64,000 nt of DNA from Acanthochromis polyacanthus (GCF_021347895.1 NC_067118.1:12837015-12901014); one strand, 5' to 3'. Positions 44,316-56,722 are shown, counted from the first letter of the stretch. Notes: a model not told the origin generated them from the sequence alone. Translations and numbers: made by a program.

Positions 44316-46131
44316 TGTCAAGTAAGATGCAGATGTTGAGGTCTCAGAAAGGACTCAGGCTCATTATGGTCCTAAGGTAACAAAGGTTTTGAAGCAGACA
44401 AATAAAAGAAACATTATAAGTTAACCATGTAATTATGCTTGCTGATAAATATATATATGTTTTTAAAGTGTTGATTTGATTAAAGTAATGATTCAGATGA
44501 TTTATTATGTTTAGATTGAGAGGAATGATTTGAGAAGTGATTCTGTGTAAAGTAATCCTTGTTTAGGCTCTGTGTGTGTGCAGGCTTGTACGGCTCTGTG
44601 TGTGTAGGCCTTAAGAAAGCAGAAGTGCGGAGAGCAACAATCACCATGACTCGGCAGCCACAATGACACAGCAACCTCCCCAGAAAAAAGGGAAGTTTGG
44701 GAAAAACCCAAAAGGGTGGGCTGAAATGTGTGTGTGTTAAACAAAATATGGACACTGTGTATTTGCTGTAACAACATGACTCCTGTATTACTGCTGTATG
44801 TGACAACAAGTTGATTGCATAAGTTTGACGGAGCCAGGGGCGTACCTAGCCAGTTTTGTGTGTAAGGAGGGAGTATAAAAATGGGAGCGCAGAGACATTA
44901 TAGGGGAGATGTTCGCCGGAGCTGCAAGAAGAGCTGCAAAGGGAACTTGGCCGGAGTTCTAAAGAATCTTCACCTTCCTCTATTGCCCTAGAGACGGGAA
45001 GACTACGCGGGACTTAGGCTCCAGAGATCGCTGAGGACATCGTTGGAAGCAAAGTCTCTTTCTGACTTTGTTCAACAAGCGAAGACCACACTCTGCCAAA
45101 CGGAGAGTCCTAAGAGGTTCTGCAGTTATCCAGAAGAAACCAATAGAGGGGAGAACTGACTACACCCAAAGAGGCAAAGGAGGCAACAGCACTGGGCTGT
45201 TCCCCTCCCCGGGGCTGGGAGACCCAGTGACCCACTACAGCCTGAACAGACGGGGGTTTTCCATCACCACCATACCACAGAGAAGACAGCTGGGGCGTAA
45301 GCACTAATGTTCCAGCCGATTCCAGAGATAACTGTCAGACCACGATTGGCTTACAGGATTCCTCCGCTCCCCCTGCCGAGGGATAAGATCCTTTTGTCCA
45401 CAAAGAAGACATCGTAATGAGTCCTCTGGACAACTGAGGACTTCTCCCAGACGCAAGTCAAGACCGAGTGATACGGTAGTGGCCACGCTGTTCGCTCTCT
45501 CTCCTAAATTTAATAATTAGAGAAGATTGTCAGGTACGCTCAATTTAGTTACTTTAGTATCATTTTTAATCAGAAATAATTAATTGTTTTAATCATGAAT
45601 TGATGCTGTGCCCTTGATAAACTTGCTTAATAAAAACACTTTATTGCATTTAAAGAGAAGCCTAATGAAATTATTATAAACCGCTAAAAATCTGCATAGT
45701 GGTAAAAAGTTAAGTTGATTGTGTGCATTCAATCCAATGGTTCTTAAAGGTTACTTAGTCCAAAGTGAGAGTGTTTAAACATTACCCCTGAGGCTAGTTC
45801 TTTCCAAACCTCTAAAACGAACCCAGGAATAGCACCAAGTGCATGCAAGTCCTTAGAGAGAAGCTGACCGATAACAAATGTGAATGATAGATCAATTCTA
45901 CTACTTAGAAAGGCTGCTTGGTGGGATAGCATTTATCAGATAAGAGGGGTGAGACATTCGGAAGCAAGGCAGTCAGAACCTGGGCGAGTGTCTCTCGACT
46001 CCAGCTTAATTTATTCTGCTGAAACCTGTTAGGTGGAATACTAATAGGCAGATAGAATCTAACCCTTTAAACGGAGAGCTGGACCAAATTTAACTTGAGG
46101 TAAGGGTTAAAAAAGGCTAGACTGGCGAACA
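44316..46131 (+). mobile_element. Solo LTR, 1.8 kb, 4-bp TSD, retrovirus-like
   Basis: 1816 bp with TGTCAAGTAAG at the start and CTGGCGAACA at the end, flanked by AATG on both sides (44312-44315 and 46132-46135). It contains GAGTATAAAAATGGGAG (TATA box, 44869-44885) and, 750 bp later, CTTAATAAAAACACTTTATTG (poly(A) signal, about 45627-45647), so U3, R and U5 can be placed in plus orientation. No coding region. Length and the 4-bp duplication would suit an endogenous retrovirus, but no internal sequence is left to assign it. Confidence 0.8.
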
Positions 46132-47125
46132 AATGACAGCTTCCAGACGCTTCTTGTATGTTTTAACTAATCGCCCACACTGCTCAGGTGTGATTTTGGC
46201 CCATTCCTCCGCACAGATTGTCTTTAAATCTTGAATATTCTTTGGTGCCCTCTGGTGAACCATTTTCTTTAGTTCTTTCCACAAATGTTCAATTGGATTT
46301 AAGTCAGGTGATTGACTGGGCCATTCTAACAGATTGATTTTCTTTTTTTGAAACCATTTGAGAGTCAACTTTGCTGTGTGCTTTGGATCGTTGTCCTGCT
46401 GGAAGGTCCAGCCATGTCTCATCTTCATCATCCTGGTGGATGGCAGCAGATTCATATCAAGAATTTCCCGATACATGGCTCCATTCATCGCTCCGTCAAT
46501 TATATGAAGTTTGCCAATACCATGAGATGAGAAACAACCCCATGCCATGATGCTTCCACCTCCAAACTTCATTGTTGGTAGTGTTTTTTGGGTGATGTGC
46601 AGTGCCATTTCTCCTTCAAACATGGTATGTAGTATGACAGCCGAAAAGTTCAATTTTGGTCTCATCTGACCAGAGAACATTCTCCCAGTATTCTACAGGC
46701 TTGTCAAGATGCTGTTTAGCAAACTTCAAACGAGCTTCAACATGCCTTTTCTTGAGGAATGGAGTCTTGCGGGCTGAGCGTCCATAGAGGCCATGGCGGT
46801 GGAGTGCATTGCCGATTGTTTTCTCTGTAACATTTGTACCTGCTGCCTCCAAGTCCTTCTGGAGCACTTTCAGGGTGGTCCTTGGCTTGTTGAGTACTCT
46901 TCTGACTATCTTTCTGACTCCCTGGTCAGAAATCTTGCAAGGAGCTCCTGTGCGTGGCCTGTTGATGGTAAGGTGGTGCTTCTTCCACTTGCGAATAATG
47001 GCCCAAACGGTGCTGACTGGAATATTCAGGTGCTTTGATATAAGTCTGTAACTAGATCCATTCTGATGCTGAGCAACAATCAGGTTGCGAATGTCTTCAG
47101 AGAGCTCTTTGCCTTCACTCATCAT
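46117..47125 (-). pseudogene. Tc1-type transposase with one frameshift
   Basis: Two minus-strand frames. First (47125-46616): [20 protein letters not shown], helix-turn-helix [22 protein letters not shown], and [13 protein letters not shown] with the first catalytic Asp. Second (46680-46117): [37 protein letters not shown] with the second Asp, and [16 protein letters not shown] with the Glu. The frames overlap; a single small indel near 46620-46650 would explain the break. Total length is normal for a Tc1 transposase. The last codons overlap the end of the solo LTR insertion, whose duplicated AATG lies at 46132-46135 inside the C-terminal coding end. Confidence 0.9.
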
Positions 47126-47487
47126 GAGATGGGTAACTGCTTGGTGAAAAAAGTGGCCTATTTCATAGGACCATCAATTTGCTCTAGCCCAGCTGATGTT
47201 GGTTTGCACTAATTGGAAGTTCAAGTAATAATTACTGACAGACTTCAGGTGGTATGGTGCATTTCCTTGCCAAGGTATACAGCCTTTCCATGGTGTGTTC
47301 AATACTTTTTTTCCTGTGTTATTGTACTTAATTCCACATAATCATTATTCATGGACTTGAATGTCATGATTTCTTTTCATGTGTGGATTATTTGAGTTAA
47401 TACCAATGTCTGGTAGAAATTTTATTTGAATTGCATCTTTGGAAATAAATGTGATGAGAAAGTTGATGCGTTCAATACTTATTTTCC

Positions 47488-47490
<3 letters not shown>

Positions 47491-47541
<51 letters not shown>
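47491..47541. repeat. (TA)n microsatellite
   Basis: About 50 bp of TA dinucleotides, followed by CATACATA units. Confidence 0.95.
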
Positions 47542-47545
<4 letters not shown>

Positions 47546-47559
47546 CATACATATATATA

Positions 47560-48098
47560 CAGGTTTGACCCAAAAGTTTGGAAACAAATGAAAAGTCTAT
47601 ATTCCAAATATGTTATTTCAATAAATCAGTACCACAGATATATTCAAAAGAGTATCAGATTAGTGTAAAACAAACATATTTTGACATGTTCATGTTTGTT
47701 TCTTATACAAAGTTGTGAACATTTCCACCAACTGCTGACACTGGTATCTTCTGGAATGTATCTTCATTCATGCTTATGAAGGTTCCTCAAACTGGCCAGT
47801 AAATGCTGCCTCATAGTACTTTTGGATGTTTAAAAAAAATTAAAACTGTCAGATACTTTACCATCAAGAGTTTGAAATCTGACATTGATGACCTGCATTT
47901 TGAAGTTATGCTCCAGCATACCTGTTCCTTATGGTTCTATTAATTTTCTTCCGAGTTATTGCACTCGGCAAATACTATGCTTTTAAGTTATTTTATTATG
48001 CTTTAACAAAAATGGGTAAAATAAGAGTAAATTCATGCACCCACAACTCAAATAGACACTGCAGTTAAACTTTGTTTCGAAACTTTTTTGTCACCCTG
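47560..48098. mobile_element. Deleted mariner element (539 bp)
   Basis: Ends CAGGTTTGACCCAAAAGTTTG and, reversed, CAGGGTGACAAAAAAGTTTC, flanked by TA. The interior CTCAAACTGGCCAGTAAATG matches the right part of the mariner at 11463-13632 (TTCAAACTGGCCAGTGAGTG). A non-autonomous relative of that element. Confidence 0.8.
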
Positions 48099-48100
48099 TA

Positions 48101-48137
<37 letters not shown>
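48099..48137. repeat. (TA)n microsatellite
   Basis: TA-rich tract directly after the mariner end. Confidence 0.9.
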
Positions 48138-48141
<4 letters not shown>

Positions 48142-49741
48142 GTGACAAAAATGTACTGGTTTTTGCAGGATACAGATTCCTATTCAGAATAGAAAGAGAA
48201 TAATAAAATTATGAAAAGGGAAGAGGACAAGCACTTTTGATTTTTTGTGACAAAATGATGCTTTTTATTGAAAATCATAAAGTCAGATCAGTGTTTCTCA
48301 TTTATCGCGTATAATTAAGTTGAACACAAACCAAAGAAGGAATAAAAAAATTAAATCAACCACCAGAGAAAAACTTCAGCACTTGTTCGTTTCAGCCCAG
48401 ATGCCTCACATTTCTTCCCACTTTCAATTTGGAAATTCTTAGAATTAATACAGTTCACAGAGTTTTGAATTGTATAGATGCAACAGGGCACTACAATCAT
48501 AATAATAACAATAATAAGACAAAGAATCAGGAAGTATCAATTGAAAGTTGAGTCCTTATCTTCATAGGGATTCTGTGAGAGGTTACATTTCATGAGAACT
48601 CTGTCAAAAAGTACATTCATGCCACTGATGGATTAGCTGTGAATATTAATGAGAATAGTATGATGGAATGTTAAAGCATCAAAACAATGGCAATCAAAAG
48701 CTGACACCAGCTAACAGTTCCCTAATGAACGGTGTACAAATTACATAATTATCATTATCAATATTATTTTTATTTACATTTTTTTGCTGTAGAACAAAGT
48801 AGAGTTCCACTACACTGAGCACAATGACAGCAGTAAAAAGTAGTAAAAAATTGGCACTGTACTGATGGCATTAAAGGGACATTTGGGAATGAATGACTGG
48901 AAGAATTCAATAGAAGGGTCACAATTTACGGAAAGTTAAAGAACCTCCTCATCTTCAAAAGGTATTTTTCATACAGAAAAGAAATGACAGTGTACGTGAA
49001 TGTGTAAGCACAGGGTCGCTTTACAGTATTTAAGTATTTCGTAGGTGAGCTCGAGGATAAGCGCTGCAGCAGGTAAGGGAGGGTGGGTGGAGAAAGAGGC
49101 AGGAACTTAATAGCTTGGCACATTCCAGAGGAAATGATGCACCTTTGCAATAGTTATGATTTTAACAATCCACCAAATGGTCATCACTTTAACACTGTAA
49201 ATTTGAAAGACAATAATATAACTGAAATCAAATAAAGTTAATACTAAAAACCACAATAACTCTACCTTGACTAAGAAACTTGTATCAAATCACCAGTAAG
49301 TGCAGTTACGTAAATGTTAGCTAAAACATTTATCTGATTACAATATACAAGCTCAACAAGCTTGATTTCAAAACAAGTAAAGACCATCACAGAAAGTAAG
49401 TTAGTCATTCAACGTGACGATTTCATAATCATGTAAGGATAAGTACTTCATGTCTTTGAGAAGACATGAACATAGTATTGATATGAGAGGAACCACAGCA
49501 GGAACATCCCCAGTTTACGACCTGTAACTGACTAAAGTGGACTGACACACCGACACAGCAGTGGAAGCTTTGATACACTATGTGGAATTGGTCTAACTGC
49601 TATAATGGAACATTAGACAACCTTCGCATTAATCCAGGTCAGACTGCATACAGTAGGAAGATTTCTTTAAAAAAAAAAACTAACAAAAAAACCACAACAA
49701 AATGAAAGCTTTACTTGCATAGTTTTGGGTACCCTTCTAAT
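48138..49741. other. Non-coding, nothing recognised
   Basis: AT-rich sequence downstream of efhd2 on the minus strand. No recognised gene or element. The frame at 48926-49150 shows no domain. Confidence 0.45.
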
Positions 49742-50270
49742 CCCTGTATGGTTCGCTCATGTCGTGTTTCCGTTCAAAATAAAATCTAAAAACCAATAAA
49801 CCACGTTGTTTTTTTTGTTTTTCAGTTTTTAAAAACCTAATGTAGAACTTACTATTTAACTAATGGAAAAACGACGGTGTTGGATTTTTGCTCTAGCTTT
49901 TTAACCCGAAATACAAAATATGGCTGTTGTTTTAGTTTGTTGCAACACCGGAAGTCGCTGGGGAAGAACTGTTAAGAGCTGGTCTGGATCGTGAACACAT
50001 CTGGAATGGCTTTAATAGAGCGCTTTTCCAATTTTATTCTCTTTGAGAGTGACAAAACCTACGCAGAATTCATGGAGTTCACATTGCTCTATATTAAAGA
50101 GATAATATTATATTATAATATATTATATTGTCAGGAGGTTCTGCATGGAGAACAATTTAAGACGCAGTCATGTGTCAGCTGCTGATTTTGAGAAACAAAA
50201 AACAAACCGATTATTTGTTTTTTCTCATTTTATTTTGAAACGGAAAACGAATGAGCGAACCATACACAGA
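49742..50270. mobile_element. MITE-like element with inverted ends
   Basis: CTGTATGGTTCGCTCAT (49744-49760) is inverted as ATGAGCGAACCATACACAG (50251-50269), with further similarity inside (CCGTTCAAAATAAAAT against ATTTTATTTTGAAACGG). About 530 bp, no transposase. Superfamily not determined. Confidence 0.75.
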
Positions 50271-50791
50271 GTCCTTCTATCAGGAGTGAAACCGTTTTAC
50301 TTACTATCTTTTTAACCTTATAATCTTGATTATCTGTGGTCCAGTAGCTTTACAATTTTGTTCTATTCTGTACACTTGCCATACAATGCAAGTCTGTTGA
50401 TCCTGGAAGAAGGAGCCCTCCTGTTTCTCACCCTGAGGTTTGGTCCATTTTTTCTTATAAAAGCGATTTCTTTGTGGAGTTTTTCCATTTCTGATTTGCG
50501 CAAGTAAGGGTAGAGGAGTAATAAGCTGTGAAGACTGCAATGCCTCTGAGGCAAATTTGGGACGTAGACTATTTAAATAAATTGGCTTGACTTCATTGTT
50601 GAGTTCCAGGACATAACGTATGACAATGCTCACAGGGATGGATGACAGAAGTAATAAGAATCATTCATTCATGTAGCTCAGATTGCTCTGCTTGTCTGAC
50701 CTCAGTGGACGGCACTTAAAGTAGATCTGACATATACACTGATTCGTAGACAGCATTAGTACAGCACACAGTCAAGGGTCCTCAGTAGCAG
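50271..50791 (-). other. Probable 3' UTR/downstream region of efhd2
   Basis: Directly downstream of the efhd2 stop codon. A minus-strand frame of 109 codons (50304-50633) has no recognisable domain. No convincing AATAAA was fixed in this stretch outside the MITE. Confidence 0.5.
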
Positions 50792-50920
50792 TTACTTGAA
50801 AGCTGACTGCAGTTCTTTGAAAGCAGCTTTCTTTGTTTCTGCTCTTCAACCTGCTTCTTCTTCTCCTCCTGCTCTTGGCGGATCTCTGCCTCAACCGTTG
50901 GACTCATTGATGGCCTGAAC
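50792..50920 (-). CDS. efhd2: efhd2, last coding exon (frame disturbed by indels)
   Basis: C-terminal coiled-coil exon of EF-hand domain protein D2 (swiprosin-1), a calcium-binding actin regulator. After the acceptor TTGAACAG (50921-50922 AG) the frame reads VQAINESN, then, one frame over, EAEIRQEQEEKKKQVEEQKQ, then in a third frame AAFKELQSAFK and TAA at 50792-50794. This follows EFHD2 through to its C-terminus. The two frame changes, near 50891-50897 and 50824-50828, fit losses in short homopolymers (CC, TTT, AAAA). Phase 0 joins it to the exon at 57149-57282. The intact splice site and conserved residues argue against an old pseudogene; see the findings. Confidence 0.85.
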
Positions 50921-51235
50921 CTGTTCAAGAGAAAGCACACAGCTGTGAGGTGATGCCACAGTGGAGATCTTTAGCCAAAAACTGAGAATCAAAATAAACT
51001 AAAAATAAATAAATTGGTAGCTAGTACAGCAGGTTTTGCAAGAACCAGCATCCTGGAGGTACAATGATGCATGATACAAAAAGTACTGTGGGTACGTACA
51101 TAACATTATGATATGTCCTATTTAAATCAACAATGTATCTTTAAAAATTGTTATAAGATATTAACCTTTTGCCAAGGCCTTAAATAAGCATGCATATGTT
51201 GACAGTGGTAGGCGACACAGACTGCCAAAGTTTAC

Positions 51236-51305
51236 ATACACTACCAGTCAAAAGGTTGGACCCACTTCTCATTCAGTTGAATGAGAAAGTGTGTCCAAAC
51301 TTTTT
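51236..51305. mobile_element. Short palindromic MITE remnant
   Basis: ACACTACCAGTCAAAAGGTT, then CTTCTCATTCAGTTGAATGAGAAAG as an internal inverted repeat (first 20 bases given by position 51269-51293), then GTGTCCAAACTTTTT. The right outer end is lost. It has the wording of a Tc1/mariner-derived mini-element. Confidence 0.6.
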
Positions 51306-52130
51306 CATACCAAGGCAGTAGTTGAAAACTGCTTGGTGTTTTGTCTGTATCCCAGCAGGGATTCAAGAAAATTGTAACTCTAAAGAAATTATTCAAAAAG
51401 CAGCTAATGTTAATTTGGATTGTGGAAAGACATTTACATTACTGAAATGTAAGAAAAATCAACTTCTGAAAAAGAGCCGAGACCATTTATTTTTTGGAAA
51501 CATAGTGTGTGACTCCACACATGCATTTAAGTCAATAAATAAGGCTATGCATTAACTTTTTATAAGTTAATTTAGTCTTGTTGATAAAAATTCTCAGATT
51601 CTCAGAGAAAGTGGGGTTGATGAACATATTTTGTCTTTCTGCAATATACACTATGATATTACAATGCAGCAATTCTCACCATAATAACTTTATTTAACAT
51701 TCGGAAAGAGTAAATCATTTTATATGGTTGGAGTGATTTTGTCGAGGAGTACATCTGCATCCAAAAGAAAAAATGTATCAAATTAAAGGAGAAGAAGGAC
51801 TTTCTGAGGAGACTTGTTGGGAATAAGGCATCTGAGACCTTTCACATATGGTGTGACACTGAAAAGACATCTTCATTCATCCTAATTATCATCAGATTTC
51901 AGTGAAATATTTTTATTGCACTTTCCCCATTTAAAAAAAACAGAATGCTGCTTTCACCTTCATGTCGTGCTACATTCCTGTTAATTTACAAAAATGCATC
52001 ATAATTAAGACTTACAATGAGGGCTATTTTTACGAGCAAAGCACATGTTTTGAGCATCAGTATTAGTGGATCTTGGTCATTTCATTTGCAAAGCCAAAGC
52101 AATGATCATGATTAGTATTAAAGAAGTGTG
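51306..52130. other. efhd2 intron 3, nothing recognised
   Basis: AT-rich intron. The 77-codon plus-strand frame at 51322 has no recognisable domain. Confidence 0.45.
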
Positions 52131-52280
52131 CAGGGAAGGGGAGGGAAGGAAAAAAGGGGGGAAGAAAGAAAAGGGGGAAGAAAGAAAGAGGAGGAGGAAA
52201 GAGGGGAAGGAAAGGAAAAAAGAAAAAAAAGAGAGAGAAGGTGAGAAGGAGAAAAAGGAAAGGGGGAAAAAAAAAAAGGT
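52131..52280. repeat. Purine tract (GGAA/GAAA-rich)
   Basis: About 150 bp that is nearly all purine on the plus strand. It ends at a sharp change to mixed sequence near 52281. The Phe/Pro- and Lys/Glu-rich frames across it are low-complexity readings. Confidence 0.85.
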
Positions 52281-52860
52281 GCTCGGTCTTGGGCACGGCC
52301 TTGCGGTGGGGTGGGTCATGCCCTCTGCCCTGGCCCCCGTGTGGTTTTCTGTGTGTGGGATTGTCCGGTTTCAATCACTTGCTTTGACAATTGTTATTGT
52401 TCCTATTATTTTGTAATGAGGTAAATAACTGTTATTATTCATTGATCTCCTTATTTATATCACTATCATTATCAGCATATATATTATATATCACATATGG
52501 ATATGCGCGAACCACTCGCAAGCCACACACACACACACACACCATCACTCCCTCCTTCATACACACAGAACGCTATTTCTGCTTTCATTTCCATTTATTT
52601 TACTTTCTTCTCTCCCTTTTTCGTCTTTGTTGCATATATAATCGTTATTAATCATTGTTAATGTTGTTCTCTACTTTGTTTAACACTATGCTCTATAATT
52701 GTAAAACTGACCTGTTTTGTATGTCTTTATGTTCACTGTTGTAAATAAAAAATTGCTGAAAGATCACGTTAAGAATGGAAGAGATTTTAGGATCACGGGG
52801 ATTTGCCCATGTCGATTGACTGGCTAATAAGCCGATTCAGATTCCTAGAGCAGTACTCTT
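52281..52860 (+). other. Possible LINE 3' fragment, unresolved
   Basis: GCTCGGTCTTGGGCACGGCC follows the purine tract, and an AATAAAAAATTG end lies at 52745-52756, which suggests the 3' part of a retroelement. A short (CA)n lies at 52526-52541. No protein domain was seen. Confidence 0.3.
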
Positions 52861-53735
52861 GGATCTATGTGCTGAACTGGGCCGTCTTAGACCGACCCCC
52901 GCCAAAACCACGCCACCCGGTAACAGACACAGGAGCCTGAACGACTCTGTTCTGGTGACAACCGCTCCTTCCAGCGGGAATTGGCCGACAGGTATGTGTT
53001 TTTTGAAGAATATATGCGGTTACATTGTTGTCTAAATCCATTTGGGTCTGATATACAGTTAATGATGTCTTTAGGTCAGGGATATCACAACTATCCCTCA
53101 GTGATATATGCCAGCTTGTTTTGGATGACATTATAAACATGACCAGTCAATACATCAGGTTTCCTTACACTGTGGGTGACAGGCCAACATTAAACGGCAA
53201 TTTGCAGCAATGTCCGGTTTCCCAATGTAATCGGCGTAACTGACTGCACTCATGGTTGCTGTAAGGGCTCCGAGTGAAGATGAATTTGTCTATGTGAACC
53301 GAAAAATGTACATTCAATCCGTGTACAAATTATTTGTACATCGGACATGATCATAACAAATTTAGTGGCAGGGTGGCCTGGGTCACACATGATTCATTCA
53401 TCCTGAGCACAAAAGCGTGGGGAAAAGACTGCAGGCCGGCGCTGTAAATGCCGTGGATCAACAGCTTATTTTATGCAGATACATTCAATGAGTTACTTTG
53501 CATTGACCATTCCATGGAAAATGTGGGTGTGTTGTGGGCGGAATGTGAGGTGGATCCACCTGTGCAATCTTCCAGCTGGTGTTTGATTTATCAAAAAATT
53601 GCATGCAGCTGTGCTTACGCACAGTTTTATAAATCAGGGGCGAAGGGCAAACGCCCAATTTCGTATTTTCGCGTACGCAAACTTAGTATGGATCCTACGC
53701 ATTGTTTTATAAATGAGGCCCCTGGTGCTGAGTAG
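52861..53735 (+). mobile_element. Harbinger-type transposase remnant
   Basis: Plus-strand decayed coding sequence: SLSDICQLVLDDIINMTSQY followed by FPYT (53095-53175), then LRAPSEDEFVYVNRKMYIQS (53262-53320) and WPGSHMIHSS-like residues (53370-53400), the P-S-x-D-x-x-Y-V-N-R-K-x-x-x-S and W-P-G-S patterns of PIF/Harbinger DDE transposases. The right end TTTTATAAATGAGGCCCCTG (53709-53728) is a typical Harbinger terminus. The left end and the N-terminal half are not clear. Confidence 0.75.
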
Positions 53736-53789
53736 CAACTTACAGTGATCTAAGGAAGGACATACTGAACTGGTGACAGTGATCTACTT

Positions 53790-53985
53790 GTGCATGGGCT
53801 CTACCCTGGTTCTCCGAAAGTCCAAAACATGCTGAGGTTAACTGGTGATTCTAAATTGTCCGTAGGTGTGAAGTGACTGTTTGTCTCTGTGATCTGTCCA
53901 GGTGAACCTGCTTTAACCGTAAGTCAGTTGGGATAGACTCCAGCCCCCCCTGCAACCCTACAAGAATTAAGCCGTGTACAGACAA
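53790..53985 (+). mobile_element. Diverged fish SINE fragment
   Basis: ATTCTAAATTGTCCGTAGGTG and AGTTGGGATAGACTCCAGCC match the body of the SINE family at 40519-40896 and 27337-27472, in plus orientation, without a clear head or tail. Confidence 0.7.
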
Positions 53986-53994
53986 ATTATTGCA

Positions 53995-54350
53995 GAACAG
54001 AATAGAATAGAAATAGAACAGAATAGAATAGAATAGAAGACTTTTTTGATCCCGAAGGGAAATTCAATTGTCTGGTCTCATCTTTTGCTTTTGAATTAAA
54101 CAGTCTAATTTCTGATGCAAAAAGATTTCTGAATCTTTCAGTCCTGCAGTGCAGGATAGGAGCCATCCACCGATGTTTTGTTGTTCACTGAGGCAGATGT
54201 GAAGTGGATGATCCATGTTTGTCAAAATGGTCTCCATCTTTCTAAGTGCCTGTCTCTCCACCTCATCCTCCAATGTGTGCAATCTGATTCCAACCACAGA
54301 GCCACCTTTTTTAATCAGTTTGTTCAAATGCATTTCATCCTTGAGGAGAG
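53995..54350 (-). mobile_element. LINE ORF2 C-terminal fragment with (ATAGA) tail
   Basis: The minus-strand frame (54333-54064) reads LNKLIKKGGSVVGIRLHTLE, then RKMETILTNMDHPLH and CTAGLKDSEIFLHQ, the end region of a fish LINE ORF2 near the C-terminus. Its 3' end is marked by GATCCCGAAGGGAAATTC and an (ATAGA)n tail at 53997-54040. 5'-truncated. Confidence 0.75.
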
Positions 54351-54381
54351 GCTGACATGACTGAAATCTCCTGATATTATT

Positions 54382-56722
54382 GGGTCATTCCGTATGAAAT
54401 CAACCAATTTTACTTCCCACCTGACCCTCTCAGATTTTGCTAAGTTTTTACATACATTTAGTACATTACATATGATGGGAAAATTCAAAATTTGAATGCT
54501 TTATTGTCATTAGTTTCAAATTTATGGCCATTTGAAGTAGGTAACGGGTACTCTAAAATTGCGGCCAAAATTAAGACTTGAAATTTTCAAACATTTTCAG
54601 ACTTCTATAACTTCTGAACAACAAAAGATAGAGATCTGAAATTTTCAGAATCATTTCACAGTGACCTATAGTCCTCAGAAATGTCAAAATATTTACTTTA
54701 TATTTATAATTGCATGTTACAGACAATGACAAAGTTGCGATTTTATCCATCACGAACTTCTAAACTGCTGACCAATTCCGTCTGAATTCACAGATGGGGG
54801 TTGCAGCACCATTTTCAATTTGGCTTTGGAAGATAGTGGTGGGAGATCATGATTAAAAAAAAAAAAAAACAAACTTTATGTGCAAAATTACAGGCATCTA
54901 CTCCCAGTAGTTTTTAAGTTATGGCATTTTCAAATTTTGATAATTCAGGCCAAAATGCCCCCCGCCCCCAATCCTAGCCTGGAATTTTTAGGTTTTAAAA
55001 TGCTTATATCTCTGCTTCTGGGTATCACAGAGACTTGGAGTTTTTTCTCCAAGCTCTCTACATGTTGGTGATGTCCTAGAAACAACACACACACACTCAG
55101 GAGAAGTCTCTACAGAGCAGGGGGCTTGCCCAAAATGTATAAATTATTTGTAAAAACCACTCGCAAGTAGGGTTAAGGGTGTTAAAAATACCAGAAATCT
55201 TACAGATTAATGTCTTAGCACCATGTAGAATTGCTCTAGACCAGACTGGCTTATAACTTATACAGGGGGAGCCCTCTAGGCACATTATTAGAGAAGTATG
55301 GACTGCTGAACATTGCCCCCATGAAAGTGCCTAATTTTCAGGGACCCTGAAGTCAATGTAGCACAGGTGGTAGAGATCTGCAAATTTACACAGAAACTCA
55401 TCTATCCTCTTACTATAGCCATGCAAAGTCCCAACTTCTAGCCATCACGCTCAATTTTACCCCAAACTAGGCCATTACTGCCTACTCCTTATGATATCTT
55501 ATTCATCCTGTGTTCTATAAAAGTTGATTGCAGGTGTTTAAATATAATTATACTTGCCTATGTAGTGACATAGTGCTTGAAAGAGTTTTGTACTTCAAGA
55601 TAAGGTATGTCCAGGAATGTTCGAGGTGAAATGATTTGTTCTGTAATTTCTTGAATGAAAGTAGGTGTGTTTATTCTATTAATTCAGAAGTTCGGTAGGC
55701 ACAATTCACCCTTGCAAGTTATCGAAAAAAGTGGAAGTTATTTTCCAACTCCAGCCGTACACACCAGCATAAATATGTGCACTATATAGCATACAGGTAA
55801 TGTTCAGATTCGTGACTACCAAAATGCATAGTTTGAGGGTAAAAATTGAGAATGATGCATGATGGCTAGAAGTTGGGACTTTGCATGGCTATAGTAAAGG
55901 ATAAGTGTGTGTGTGTTTCTAGGACATCACAACATGGTAGAGAGCTTGGAGAAAAAAATTTCAAGTCTCTGTGATAACCAGAAGCAGAGATATGACAATT
56001 TAAAACCTAAAATTTCAGGCGAGGATTGGGGGAGGCATTTTGGCCTAAATTATTAACATTTGAAATGCCATAACTCAAAAAATTATTGGGAGTATAAGCC
56101 TGTTAATTTTCACCACAAGCTTTTTTAATCATGATCTTCCACCACCAGCACCCACAGTAAATTGAAGATGGTGCTCCAACCACCTTCCTGAAATTTGGTG
56201 TTTTGGGATGGATGCCTGCTACATTTGGCACCCATTACCAAAAACTAATCGTCATATCCATTAGAAATTTATGGGAATAATTGCCTATCTAAGGATTTGA
56301 TCTGTAATAATGAAAGTGTATGGTATTAATGCATGAAATATGACAGCTAAAAATCAAAAAAATATTGTCCGACCTTCAGATTCAAGGTCAATATCAGCAT
56401 GTGGGATAGGTGGTATCCAAAAATAAAAAGACGTGAAATTACAGGATTTCCCTAATTTGACACCAGGCACAATTTGTTTCTATAAACCCTTCTATGTTTA
56501 ATGTTGACCTTTGAATCCGAAAATTTCAAGTCTTAATTTGGTCGCAATTTTAGGGTACCCCCTACCTACTTCAAATGGCCATAACTTTGAAACTAATGAC
56601 AATAAAGCATTCAAATTGGGATTTTCCCATCATATATAATGTACTAAATGTATGTAAAAACTTAGCAAAATCTGAGAGGGGTCACGTGGGACCCACTGGT
56701 TGAAATGATATGGAATGAACCC
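54382..56722. mobile_element. 2.3-kb palindromic DNA element
   Basis: Ends GGGTCATTCC (left) and GGAATGAACCC (right). The outer 220 bp are inverted copies (for example TTATTGTCATTAGTTTCAAA against TTTGAAACTAATGACAATAA). Further inverted pairs lie inside: 54875-55085 with 55905-56110, and 55375-55450 with 55815-55890, so nearly the whole element is an imperfect palindrome. No transposase frame. Superfamily unknown. Confidence 0.85.

Larger units (their letters stand above)
44090..47490 (-). mobile_element. Tc1-type transposon with long inverted repeats, split by a solo LTR
   Basis: Long inverted arms: 44125-44275 and 47265-47445 match in inverse (CATTGGCATTAACTCAAATA on the left; GTATTGAACACGCC / GTGTTCAATAC around the inner ends). 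The right end TTCAATACTTATTTTCCCCA abuts a (TA)n tract; the outer left end is eroded. Transposase on the minus strand at 46117-47125. Confidence 0.8.

Noticed and set aside
52066..52416. Lys/Glu-rich protein on the plus strand
   Set aside because: Low-complexity purine tract; no domain, and the frame crosses an abrupt sequence change.
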